Shown here piece after piece: positions 29,195-39,802 of a stretch of DNA of 64,000 bases. The notes beneath the pieces are model-generated. The model was given only the letters and a program-made list of their open reading frames with translations. It was not told where the DNA came from and made no database searches. How positions within the stretch are numbered: the stretch's first letter is position 1; each line of letters opens with the position of its first letter. The stretch comes from Ascarosepion bandense. Lineage: Eukaryota; Mollusca; Cephalopoda; Sepiida; Sepiidae. Location: positions 2,541,501 through 2,605,500 of the forward strand of contig JBBBDQ010000348.1 in NCBI GenBank assembly GCA_037127315.1, read 5' to 3'. Made by a program: the position numbers and the translations under genes.

Positions 29195-30045
29195 CTTTTT
29201 TTTTTAAATCATTTTACCTCGAGCAAGACAGAAATGCCACTGATGAGCGGGGGGGGGGGAGAAATAACTGTAAAAAGATTAATTAGAAGAGAGTGAGGAG
29301 TACAAACTAGTTAGAAAGGAGCAATAGAAAGCTGAGAATGCAGGTGCGAAGACAGATACATAGGTGGAGAGAAAGGGAAGGATATACGGGGGTGGGGAGA
29401 GAGCTAGTGTCCAGTGGTCAATAGTTGAGTATTGACATTGCATTTAAATTTCTGGAGGTTGTAGCCGTCAGGAATGCAAGAATATGAGAGCGAGTTCCAC
29501 AGGTGGGAAGTGCGAAAGAAGAAGCTGCAGGAGTAGAATTGTCGTCTGCATTTGGCTAACCTAACTGTGAATAGGTGGGACCCAGTTGCCAGTCTGGTTG
29601 CACGAGTAAACACCTGTTGAGGAGGCACCAGTGACTTCAGTTCGTCCGAGCAGAAGCCATGAAAGTATTTATAGAACAGACAAAGGGAGGCCACATTTCT
29701 ACGGTGGGGAAGTGGCTGCAGTCGAGCCACCAGATCAGTACCTATCACATTACAGACTCTCCTTTGGAGTCTGTCGATAACACTGAGGAAAACGGCAGGG
29801 GCGCCTGACCATAAATGGCAGCAGTTCTCCATGCACGGACGGATGGTTGACTTGTATATATGCAGGATGGATTCAGGCAGAAAAAACATCCTGAATCGGC
29901 ATAGCGACCCAACCTTCTTAGCAGTAGATTTAGCTATCGAATCAATATAGTGGTTTCATTTGAGGTCTGAGGAGAGGGTAAGGCCGAGGAGGCGTAGTGT
30001 GTTGCTCTCAGGGAAAATCGCTTGGTCCTTGCTTATGGGAGGCAG
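29195..30045 (-). pseudogene. Jockey/CR1-type LINE, 5'-truncated, with 3' end
   Basis: The minus-strand frame 29889-29404 encodes FLPESILHIYKSTIRPCMENCC, VIDRLQRRVCNVIGTDLVARL, NVASLCLFYKYFHGFCSDEL and FKCNVNT. These are the C-terminal domain after the RT core. The upstream part to about 30045 is out of frame. The 3' tail (TTTTTTTAAATCATTTTACCTCGAGCAAG on the plus strand) is at 29195-29235. Confidence 0.88.
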
Positions 30046-30141
30046 GATCTGTGATAAATAAAGAGAGGTTTCCACTAAAAAACGTTTAAACTAATACCTG
30101 TTTTTAGAAATTGCTATACTTACGTTAGAATACGAAAAGAA

Positions 30142-30185
<44 letters not shown>

Positions 30186-30422
30186 CAAAATTGTGAGAAA
30201 GATCTGCGATTAAAGGCACTGTTCACCTTAGAATCATCATCGAAGACACCAAATGGCCGAGAGATCTAGAGATATTGGATCTAACAACTGTTTCCGCAGA
30301 GAACTTTTTTAAAATAGTCTTCTTGAATATTCAGACGAAAATAAAAAGAATATATGGTTTCATAAATGAACGGAGTGTCTACCAGACATGGTTATCCACT
30401 AATTCAGAAAAAAACTAAACTT

Positions 30423-30458
<36 letters not shown>

Positions 30459-30824
30459 TTAGGTGTAAATTTTGTGTCCTGTATATCATTACCATTAACG
30501 CAAACGAGCACTAGTGATAATGTGTTGGCTGAAATGATCTTAAGGTCTTCATGATGATATCTACTTTATTTAAGTCTATTTGTTATTTCTATGGATACAA
30601 GTCCCAGTATATATATATATATATATAAACAGGGATTTGTAATTTTAAAAATTGCGCATTCAAAAATTCCCTGCCACATGAACGTTCATAAAAAAAAAAT
30701 ACACCGTTACGTGAGCCTTCTTAAAAAGACGGTATACGGTAAAATCAGTTATTGCAAATCGCCTGAAGACACCACTCATGGTAGAAACCCAAGTCGCGTA
30801 ATAACTCGTTTACAAAGGGGAAAA

Positions 30825-30876
<52 letters not shown>

Positions 30877-31052
30877 TGTGTGTGTGTGTGTGTGTGTATA
30901 AGTATATAATATGGAGACGCAAAAATATATACATATTGAACGACTTTTTTGTAGACATGGATAAAAGTAATTAGAACATAGATGAACACGACGTATTGAC
31001 TGTGGAATTCATGCCTCAGGTGTTATTCTCACTCACTTTGAAGGTCGCTTTA

Positions 31053-31057
<5 letters not shown>
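30046..31057. other. AT-rich sequence with several TA tracts
   Basis: TA tracts lie at 30148-30183, 30428-30458, 30608-30628 and 30826-30872, the last followed by (TG)n to 30898. Segments such as GCAAATCGCCTGAAGACACC at 30757-30777 resemble foldback or Penelope-type ends. No coding region is seen; frames here read IYIY. Confidence 0.55.
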
Positions 31058-31104
<47 letters not shown>

Positions 31105-31282
31105 GTTACGGAAATTAACGAATTTTAACGAAACTTGGTTATAAGCAACCGACAATTTATAATGAATTATTTGAACATTATTTTTAACGATACTTGGATT
31201 TAAGTACATATTCTGTTTTTAATTAAAAACAGAATATCTACTTAAATACGAGTATCGGTAAAAATAATGTTAAAAATAATTC

Positions 31283-31339
<57 letters not shown>
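31058..31339. mobile_element. Zero-loop palindromic element (family F4) between TA tracts
   Basis: TA tracts (31058-31102 and 31283-31339) flank a palindrome. Arms 31160-31222 and 31223-31286 meet at TTTTTAATTAAAAA with almost no loop. The outer part 31103-31159 (GTTACGGAAATTAACG) is unpaired here but occurs inverted at 49150-49203. No coding region. Confidence 0.75.
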
Positions 31340-31340
<1 letters not shown>

Positions 31341-31844
31341 TGGGGGTCTTTCATTATAAACGACCGACGAGGAAGATTTAAATTCTTTATTTAATTTTTC
31401 CAATATTCTTATATGCTTTCTTTTTTTCTGGAGATAAGGAATGGAGAAAGTTCAGCAAATTCAATGGTCATTTTCAAGGATATTATTTTTTGATGTTTTT
31501 ACTTTGTCGTCATGTTTTGACTGTAACCTAATCTTGTGATTTTTGAAAAGAGACGTTCATTAAAAAGAGACGTTCACGTGATGCACACGGCTGGGCACCG
31601 TGTGATTGTCTGTCTATTTTTAAAAAAAAAACTCTAAACCTTTTCCATTTCTGCTGTTGAATAATGTAAGGTAGATGACAGGAGAACGTTTATTAGTATA
31701 TAATTCCTCTTTCATATCGAGGCGCCTTTGATATTGTGATTTAAATGCTATTTTGTATTTTCAACTTAAATTTTACTTAAGGGTTCTTGTAAATTATGGG
31801 TTAATAAATGTGTTTTTTACTACACTATTATTATTATTATTATT
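31340..31844. other. Unassigned sequence
   Basis: Only an (ATT)n tract at 31826-31849 was recognised at the end. Confidence 0.35.
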
Positions 31845-32040
31845 ATTAGATAGGAAGCACGTAAGGCGTCTATTCAAAGATGTGGTAGTATGACCAATAT
31901 AAGGAATTGAGTTATGACAAGAAAATGGCATTGACATTCGTACACTATATTAGCCATTGGTAGTTTAGATTTTATGGGATTATTTTTATTAGAAACCTCA
32001 GTACAGTTTTTTTTTCTGTTTCTTTTTTTTTCTTGGGTTA
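31845..32040 (-). pseudogene. Penelope-like GIY-YIG endonuclease remnant
   Basis: On the minus strand the first frame reads LPMANIVYECQCH. After a shift the next reads IPYIGHTTTSLNRRLTCFL, matching the YIGxTxxxLxxRL pattern of GIY-YIG endonucleases found at the C-terminus of Penelope-like elements. One frameshift separates the VYE and YIG motifs. The lysine-rich segment upstream (SNKNNPIKSKLP) fits the linker. The orientation is opposite to the Penelope copy that follows, so it is a separate remnant. Confidence 0.5.
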
Positions 32041-32133
32041 AATATACAAAAATTCTAATTAGGCACATTAGCTAGGATTGTGTATTTATCTTACACAAAA
32101 TAAACAAAATGGTTAACGTAAATGATCACAGAA

Positions 32134-33835
32134 TATATATATAGATGACGGACTGATAATAATAGCGGACAACAAAAGAACAAATGACAAAGTAAAAAAA
32201 AAATTGCGTTTTAAACTTTTCAAAATCTGAATTTCGATATAGAGGTCGAAAATTATAAAAAGGTTGTTAAATATTTAGACGTAGAGCTCAATTATGAAAC
32301 TGGCACCGTATCCCCCACCCCCCAACATGTTCCTGTTGTGGGATCTCCTTCTTTTGTATATGATAATGGACTCGACTGAGTGTACATATACTCATGCCAT
32401 GGAAGAAGTTGCAGTTGGCATTTGCCTCTGCAACTGCAATACTGTCAGCTCTCTGCCTTCGAGTAGAGGGCGCTCTCTGCTTCCGAGCAGAGAGCAATAA
32501 CCCAGTCGTGGTTCCGCCGAAGGGTAGAATCACGACTCGGCAAAAATAGACAAACATTTTTTGGCCGGGCCATATAGCCCGGAAATCCCAATTTTAACTG
32601 ACCATGTGTCACATGTTGCCCTTAGTGGGAGGAACAACTAAATATAGTTGGCAGTTGCCTCTGCTCATATTGACACTGTCAGCTGTCTGCCTTCGGGTGG
32701 AGAGCGCTCCCTGCTTTCGGGCAGAGAGCACTAACACAGTCGTGGTTCCGCCGAAGGGTAGAATGACAACTGTGGAAAGATAGATAGATATATTTGGCCG
32801 GCCTATATGATCGGGAAGACCCACATTAAAAAGACCTTGTGTCACATTTTGCCTTAAGTGGGAAGGTGACTAAATACCGTTGCAGTTGGCAGTGGAGAGT
32901 AATCGTAGAGATCCGTTGCAGTTATTGGAGAGTTCCGAGAGATACTGAAGTTACCCAGGGACCAGACTAGCTGTCAGCTCCACTCAGCTAGAATAATCTA
33001 CACGGATATAGTATTTCCAACGACTTCACTTCAAGACTTGTATATATTTCTTTCTTTCTAATAGTATTATTGGATTATTTACTAACCTGCATTCAAGTTT
33101 GTATATTATGTTCAATATAAGCTACTTTTCTATCTCCATATCTGTTTTGGTGTTCATTATTTTGTGCGGTTCCTCATCGGAAGCCAGAATAGAAAACAAA
33201 CCCAAAATTTAAGATATGTAAACAACGGATAAATCTACTCCAGCAATATAAATTCAACACTTTCGTAAAGGTATAGAATATAAACTATCGAAAAATTCCT
33301 TTTATAAAACAGTTTTTGTTGAGAGGAAAAAGATTATGAAAAAGTTTTAGAAGAAAATGGACATAAAAACAAATTAGAATATAAACCCGAAATAAATGAA
33401 CAACAACAAAAAAAGAATAATACGAGAAAAGATATCATTAGTTTTAACCAGCCTTGAATTTAGAAATTAAGTGTAAAATAGGAAAAATATTTTTCGACCC
33501 ACGTAAACACTTCTCCAAAAGCCCCGAGCTACACAAGATGTTTAATAGAAATACGGCTAAATTTAAGTTACTGCTGTACTTCAGTTATACAAAATAACAT
33601 AAAGAAGCAAAATACCAAAAAAAAAAAAAAAGCGTAAAGCAGAATACCGTTTAAAAAAATGTAACTGCAGAGATAAAAATTGTCCACTTAAAAGAGCTTG
33701 TAAAACCGACGGAATCATCCTCAGCGCAGAAGTAAAAGTTAAAATATCTTTAGGATGTACTGAAGACAGTTTTAAAACAAGTTCACATTCAAACTAGAAA
33801 AACTTTAAAATAGCACCAAACTATCCAACTATAAA
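32134..33835 (+). pseudogene. Penelope-like element: RT and GIY-YIG remnants, split by an LTR
   Basis: At 32134 the frame reads YIDDGLIIIADNK, the catalytic motif of Penelope-type reverse transcriptase. A shift leads to VVKYLDVELNYETGTV, the segment that normally follows. An LTR insertion occupies about 32334-33190. After it come GHKNKLEYKPE, then SPELHKMFNRNTAKF and CNCRDKNCPLKRACKTD, then a GIY-YIG-like SAEVKV/LGCTEDSFKT. These are consecutive parts of a Penelope-like polyprotein. The N-terminal RT half is missing and several stops and shifts are present. Penelope-like elements are retroelements with telomerase-related RTs. Confidence 0.6.
32334..33190 (+). mobile_element. LTR family 1 with internal tandem duplication
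   Basis: It begins TGTTGTGGGATCTCC as does the LTR at 52723, and its 3' part (TTTTGTGCGGTTCC at 33160) aligns with that LTR's end. Inside, a block of about 236 bases is present twice (32411-32646 and 32647-32882). Each block holds a GCTCTCTGC..GCAGAGAGC hairpin, CAGTCGTGGTTCCGCCGAAGGG and GGCCGG..CCGG. The exact 3' end is unclear and no target duplication was found. It interrupts the Penelope-like element. Confidence 0.65.
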
Positions 33836-34199
33836 TGAAAACTAAAAGAAAAGAAGAAATGCGGAAACCCCTACGTAGCGTGAAATATATATATATATAA
33901 AAACAAAAATCTTCGGCAATGATGGTAATATCCGAAGAAAGCGCCAAGAAATAAAGTTGGCTATAATATTATTTCCAGAACGACAAAACAACTAAATGAA
34001 AGCTCTGGAATAATATCCGAATGTAGAAACATGAGAAAATATTATCTATGCTCGTACAAACCCGGATAAAATGATTTAAAATAACAAACTACAACCTTAC
34101 TTTGAAATTCTGCTTATGAACTTATAAAAGTGTTAACCGTTAAACAATCAGACAAAACAAATCGCCTGATCAAACAAAAAGTCGAAACCATGTTAGGGT
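33836..34199. other. Unassigned A-rich sequence
   Basis: A-rich sequence that may be the 3' remainder of the Penelope-like element (Lys/Asn-rich broken frames), with a short TA run at 33885-33898. Confidence 0.3.
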
Positions 34200-34345
34200 A
34201 ACCGGCTGATCTTTCCTATATACATACAAGTCTATTTGGCTGTATCACAGCTCATCAGGGTGGCTAGACACATCCACTTGCCTCTGGCCGGGATCGAAAC
34301 TCGACCGATTTGGCGCATGGAATCAGAGAAGGAAAATTTTAACGT
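34200..34345 (-). mobile_element. SINE family D (tRNA-like box B)
   Basis: On the minus strand the box B GTCGAGTTTCGATCCCGGCC is followed by CTGATGAGCTGTGATACAGCC and GACTTGTATGT. Related copies are at 35775-35873 and 45360-45520. A TA tract follows at 34382. Confidence 0.65.
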
Positions 34346-34379
34346 CCTGTATATAAGCAGTGTATACAGACGCTAGTCA

Positions 34380-34381
<2 letters not shown>

Positions 34382-34424
<43 letters not shown>
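34382..34424. repeat. (TA)n microsatellite
   Basis: A pure TA tract. Confidence 0.95.
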
Positions 34425-34426
<2 letters not shown>

Positions 34427-34427
34427 G

Positions 34428-34930
34428 TGAAAAATACCGAAATTTAAATTCGTTGAGTGACCATTTCAGCGAGAAAATTCTCGCTTCATCACAACGATTG
34501 AAAATAAAAATTTTATTAATTCACATATGGAACAAAATTTCTACACCGGAAGAAGCCCCAAAACATATCCACACAAGGGAAGTTAAAAAAAAAAGGGTGG
34601 GATTAAAAAAGAAAAAAATATATTAAAATTTTTCGGCCAGACATAAGAAAAAAGGGAAAACAGAAACAGAAACAGAACTCGATATTTACATTATGTCTGA
34701 ATGAAAAATTAAAAATTTAAATTTAAATTTAAACCGTGTCACAGGAATAGAATTGGTAGGGGAATATGAAAGAAAATACAAATGGGGTAGACAAGGGGAA
34801 AGTTAACGAAGAAAAAATATTAAACATTTCTTTCTTAGTAAACAAGGTAAAGATTGACAGCGACTTTCAATAAAGAAAAGAAAGCAAAGAAAAAGAAAAC
34901 AAGGGAAACAAGGAGATATTATATATTATA
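34428..34930 (+). mobile_element. Repeat family E copy
   Basis: AAATTTAAATTCGTTGAGTGACCATTTC, CGAGAAAATTCTCGCTTCATCAC and the later GGGTGGGATT purine-rich tail match the SINE-split copy at 3536-4430. It starts directly after a TA tract. No coding region. Confidence 0.6.
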
Positions 34931-35005
34931 TTAGATTCTGTTAAAAATTTCCCAATAAATACTTTTGTTTAAATTAATAAAAAATCTTATTGTGAAACTA
35001 TTTAG

Positions 35006-35057
<52 letters not shown>

Positions 35058-35328
35058 TCTAAGAAAAGTAATGGGCAATTAATATATAAATATAGATATA
35101 ATTATACATACACACACACACTCGCACACATCCACCCACTAACACACCCATATTCATATCCAAATATACACATATACATACAATTACGAATACAGCCACA
35201 CATAATAAATTACATATATACGCACACCAACATACACATAACTAAATATATACACCCGTTTACACATATAATAACCAAAAAATACAATTCTACACATAAA
35301 AACTATTATATATTCACATGTACGCACG

Positions 35329-35402
<74 letters not shown>

Positions 35403-35640
35403 GAAAATGAGAGAAATAGGTATAGAATAAAAAGTGTGAGAGGCCGTGAGCGTTTGGTTTCAAGTGTATATTTATTGTTGTATATACGTATACACATAAA
35501 TATATCAATACACATACATATACTTACACATATACACATATCATACATTTATACACATATATACATATACAAATACACATACCACTTACATACAGTAGTA
35601 TACATGTATTAGCACACAAAATAATGTACATATACACAAT
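34931..35640. repeat. Microsatellite cluster (TA, CA, ACATATAC words)
   Basis: TA tracts at 35010-35054 and 35341-35394 are joined by degenerate CA/ACATA/TACACA-rich sequence. Open frames are HIHI/IYIY translations. Confidence 0.85.
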
Positions 35641-35729
35641 ACGAAATATAAAATACAATAATAATAATAAACATATACTGTCCAAAAAAAGTACATTTTT
35701 AAATTCAAAACTTTTTATTAATATTCTTT

Positions 35730-35777
<48 letters not shown>

Positions 35778-35868
35778 CATCCACATACAAGCCTGTTTCG
35801 ATGTATCACAGCTTATCAGTGTGCCTAGACACATCCACTTGCGTTTGGTTGGGATCGAAACTCGACCG

Positions 35869-35944
<76 letters not shown>

Positions 35945-36025
35945 ATAGGCACGAATTTTTTGTCAGCGGATGTGGTTGAAATAAGTTTCCTTGCGTTTAA
36001 TCTTGTATATTGAAATTTTCCCAAG
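35641..36025. mobile_element. SINE D fragment between TA tracts
   Basis: A SINE D copy on the minus strand (35775-35873; GGGATCGAAACTCGACCG on the plus strand) lies exactly between TA tracts 35732-35774 and 35874-35928, the second passing into (TG)n. Confidence 0.65.
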
Positions 36026-36070
36026 CTTCTTCTTCTTCTTCTTCTTCTTCTTCTTCTTCTTCTTCTTCTT
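36026..36070. repeat. (TTC)n microsatellite
   Basis: About 45 bases of CTT/TTC trinucleotides. On the minus strand they read GAA but no LINE end was found next to them. Confidence 0.9.
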
Positions 36071-36137
36071 GCCGTTTTCTTTGAGGGGACTCCCCAATTA
36101 CCCGTCATCTTTGGTTCTTTTTTATGTAATGAATATG

Positions 36138-36408
36138 TAATGAATATGCATAGCCCTTGTTTCCCCCTTACAGTAATGTGATTGGCTAGTGTCAGCCATA
36201 AATACAGACAAAGGACAGAACGCATAAAGAGCTACCAGACTTCGACCAGAGGTTTACAGTTCTACGACTATCGGTCTACGTCTATTGACTCGCCTACGTC
36301 TCAGGATACTGAATACGACGAGTACCGTCCATTACGCCTACATGCTAGATTGACCTACCCGGTTACATTTTTCTAAACCGTTTATCTACCTCGAATCAGA
36401 TATATATC
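36138..36408 (+). mobile_element. LTR-like repeat family 2
   Basis: It matches 45103-45360: ATGAATATG, GATTGGCTAGTGTCAGCCATAAATA, GTCTACGTCTATTGACTCGCC, ATACGACGAGTACCGTCC and CCTACCCGGTTACATTT. The GATTGG..CATAAATA arrangement resembles an LTR promoter (CCAAT-like and TATA-like), but ends and target duplications are not resolved. Confidence 0.5.
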
Positions 36409-37331
36409 CCTTTCCGGGACATATCATTTATAAAATTTGTCTTTTTTGTTATCTCTCCTAAATCCTGTTTCGCCATTGATTTACTAAAAATTGCTAGCTT
36501 ATACGTTGTTTTCCTCTGTCCTTCTTGCCGTTAATCCGTCCTGTGAGTATCCAATTTTTCGACCTTCTTTCCTTATTTTTCTTGTCTCGTTTTTTTACAC
36601 AAATAGTTTGAGATGTAATAGTTTTAACGTTGAATCCTTCTAGTTTCATTTCATTTATCTTCCTTATTTGCCGTTTTTATCTGCATATATAAGACCTTCT
36701 TTCCTAAAAAAATATTTGAAATATTCCACTTATTATGTTTAGGCTTTTGAAAAAAAGATAAAATTTATTATATCTTATCCTTTTTCAATTTCATTAGCGG
36801 TCATAGAATGATTTTATAATTGCAGTAAAAAGTTTGCAAAAAGAGAGACAGGTCATAAAGGGATGATGACAATGTTTCATTGCAGAAATACGTAGACACA
36901 TTACTGTTTCTCTACATGCAGGAAAAATTGTAAACAAAATTCAATTTCTGACAATGTCTTCCCCAGACTCTACGTTTATTTTAGGTACCGACAGAGAGAT
37001 GTCATAAATTAACCCTATCCAGAATTTGGTTAAGGAACCCAGATCTTAATATTCACTTAATGGCTAAAAGGTATGTGAATTCGTTGATAATAGACTTTCG
37101 TGTCGAAGCGATGATGTGTTGAGTCTGGAGTCACTAATTGTAATGACAGTGACTCTAATGGTAAGATGAACGTTCGAGAAATCCGGGTCACAAATAAGAG
37201 CAAACATTTTGTTTCCTGAATGAATACTTAGATCATATAGAAAAGAATGAAATATATAAACATTTATATTAATAATTCAGAAAATGCGAAAGAAGTTATA
37301 GTTTCTTTAACTTTCAACGTAGAAACAACGA
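36409..37331. other. Unassigned AT-rich sequence
   Basis: No coding region, RNA or repeat recognised. Confidence 0.4.
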
Positions 37332-37940
37332 GATGTTAAATTGACAGTAATGACGGAAAATACACATTTAAAATGTTTAACAATAATTTTATTTAATCAT
37401 TTCAAGGCAATAAAGCCACTAAGATGAAACAGTTACTGAGTATTAAAAAACATGAGAAGATAATGCTGGCTAAGCTAAGTAAATATCTACGATAGTGTGC
37501 ATCTAACACTAGGAAATGTCCATTTTGAAAAGAAACTTTGCCATATTCTTATAAAATAAGCACTGGAATACTGGGCTCTTGTATCGGAGTTTACTAGAAA
37601 ATCATTTCACCCCAAGCAAAGTCATAAAACAAGTAAGATGTGGAATTGAGAGTAATGACGGAAAAAAGACATTTAAAATGTTTAACAATAATTTTACTTT
37701 AATCATTTCAAGGCAATAAAGCCACTAAGATGAAAAAGTTACTGAATATGAAATAATATGAGAAGATAATCCTGGGTAAGCTAAGTAAATATCTATGATT
37801 GTGTGCATCTAACACTAAGAAATGCCGATTTTGTAAAAACTTTACTATATTCTTATAAAATAGATACTGGGCTCTTGTATAGAAATTTACTAGAAAATGA
37901 TTTCACCCCAAGCAAAGTTATAAAACAACTATGACGCAAG
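37332..37940. repeat. Tandem duplication of about 300 bp
   Basis: Two units (37332-37625 and 37633-37935) share GACGGAAAA, TTTAAAATGTTTAACAATAATTTTA, CAAGGCAATAAAGCCACTAAGATG, CTAAGTAAATATCTA and GATTTCACCCCAAGCAAAGT in order. The last word resembles the minus strand of the LINE tail, so the unit may be an old LINE 3' UTR. Confidence 0.85.
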
Positions 37941-38884
37941 GGGCTATTGAGTGTGAAAAAATATATTAAAAGAGAGAACAATAAAAGAACATTATCACAG
38001 ATATTTATTATACATTTTATATTCGGTGTTTTATTCCAGCTTTTTCTCTCTCTCTTTTCATTTAGTCTGAAAAAAAAATCATAAATACGTAAAATACTTA
38101 CTAATTAAATGAGCTGGTGAAAATCGGTCGAGAGGAGAGGGTAGCGGAGCCTGGGTTTTTTTAATTATCTTAATTCTTTTCTCATATGGACTTTTTCTCA
38201 TAACAGATATCGGCTGTTGATAGATTAATAGGAAGTTTCATGTTTAGGTAAAGAAAAAACTATCTTGATTATATCATTATTAGATGAAATCTTGTCAACC
38301 ATTATTAATTTTCGATTAGTATTGCTTTCATTTTAATATCAGTTTCTTTTCAGCGATATACACCAACCTATGCTACATAGAACATAGCCGCAATATTATC
38401 TTGTATTTTATTATTATCACTTGAAAGATTAACAACCATTTTTAAACAGCAGTGAATTATTTCCGGTCAACCCAGCTGACGTCCGAGTAAAAGGAAAGAA
38501 AAATACAAGTCAAAGTTTGATAATTCTTTGTCAAATAAGTCATGCTAGATGATATTAGTAATACATGTATTAATAATGAAAATCAAACAGTTGAAATAAA
38601 CAAGAAAAACATTGACAAAAGTGAATAATGCTTGACAATACTTTATCTGATCAAAATTTCAGATAATATTACTATGACTAATGCTACTAGTGAAAATAAT
38701 CCAATTGAAATAAAGATGATAAAAAAATCCTAGTCGAAAATGAATAATGCTTGGCAATTCTTTAGCTAATCCAAATTCCAAATACTATTACTATTAATTA
38801 ATTAATATTAATAAAACAGGTGAAATAAAGATACATTAATTACGAAGGAATAATTCTTGACAGTGCTTTATCTAATTTCATCTG
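37941..38884. other. Unassigned AT-rich sequence with weak internal repetition
   Basis: From about 38510 to 38880 words of the type AATAATGCTTGACAATxCTTTATCTAAT and TTGAAATAAAxA recur about three times at roughly 125-base spacing, a degenerate tandem repeat. No coding region. Confidence 0.4.
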
Positions 38885-39045
38885 TGTATGTCGTTGATCC
38901 GCTTAAAAGTCCAGCAAGAAAGAATACAACAACCAAAATAGGAAATAACGAATATATATTAAACAGAGCAAAATATAACACCTGGAACTTTGTTAGTAGA
39001 ACGATAATACGGGTTAGGTAGTAATACTATAATTCAACCCTAACA
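38885..39045 (+). mobile_element. LTR-like repeat family 3, fragment
   Basis: It matches 60770-60910: ACAACCAAAATAGGAAATAACG, AATATATATTAAA, TTGTTAGTAGAACGATAATACG and AATACTATAATTC. Its function and ends are unknown. Confidence 0.5.
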
Positions 39046-39242
39046 CTGCGGTAGATTGGTAGCCAGCCAAGGCTATAGAACCCAATCTGTCTAGTTATAT
39101 GACTCATTGCTAGATGGGTAAAAAGATGTATTATATTATTAAGTAGTAATTAGTGGGAGTTCAGTTTATTACTTCATAACAATATAAAACTGATCCCCCA
39201 CTTTATAACAAAAGGAATCCTTAATCATGATTATATTCACTA
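39046..39242 (-). mobile_element. SINE A tail joined to palindromic head (family A2)
   Basis: GCGGTAGATTGGTAGCCAGCCAAGG (SINE A body) runs into AAGTAGTAATTAGTGGGAGTTC, ACTTCATAACAATATAAAACTGATCCCCCACT. The GGGAGTTCAGTTT / AAACTGATCCCCC arms can pair. The left part of the SINE tail is missing. Confidence 0.7.
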
Positions 39243-39452
39243 GCCTCCCCACAAAAGGCCGGATGTGACACATGGTCATTTTAAAGTGGGAGTTCCCGGC
39301 CATATAGCCGGGCCAAAAATATGTCTGTCTATTTTTACCGAGTCGTGGTTCTGCCCTCCGGCGGAACCACGACTGGGTTAGTGCTCTCTGCTCGGAAGCA
39401 GAGAGCGCCCTCTACCGAAGGCAGAGTGCTGACAGTGTCAACAGTAGCAGAA
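39243..39452 (-). mobile_element. LTR family 1 fragment
   Basis: On the minus strand it repeats the duplicated block of the LTR at 32334: GGCGCTCTCTGCTTCCGAGC, AGTCGTGGTTCCGCC, GGCCCGGCTATATGGCCGG, CATGTGTCACATCCGG. A 13-base perfect hairpin (GTCGTGGTTCTGC / GCGGAACCACGAC region) is conserved. The copy is flanked by AATCATGATT on both sides. Confidence 0.75.
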
Positions 39453-39472
39453 TCATGATTCCAACTATTATA

Positions 39473-39712
39473 TTCAGTCAGTCAGTTAAGTGCCATACGT
39501 GATACACACTTTGAGCGATCATGTCTCGAAAGAGATATGACTGACTGGACAGATGATTATGCCACAGTAGGTTGCCATTGCTTTCTGCGGTAGACAGGTT
39601 GCCGACCAAGGCTATAGAACCCAGTCTGTCTTATCATTTAACCCAAAACTGGAGGGAAGAGACGGATTAATACCTTTCCCAAGGGTATTTGTGCGCAAGT
39701 GAATGCAAGGAA
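39473..39712 (-). mobile_element. SINE family A, lacking the tRNA-like head
   Basis: CAGTTAAGTGCCATACGTGATACAC, GATCATGTCTCGAAAGAGATATGAC, GCTTTCTGCGGTAGAC and ACCTTTCCCAAGGGTATTTGTG match the family. The copy stops before box B, a 5' truncation. Confidence 0.85.
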
Positions 39713-39802
39713 AGGTCTGAATAAGTGAATTAAACAGCAACTACGATTAAGAAAATAATATTCCAAAATTCATAACAGAGCTTCATTTTTATTTTTATCA
39801 GT

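Noticed and set aside
34965..36225. Long frames rich in IYIY, HTHT and RRRR
   Set aside because: They span (TA)n, (CA)n and (TTC)n tracts and have no non-repetitive domain.
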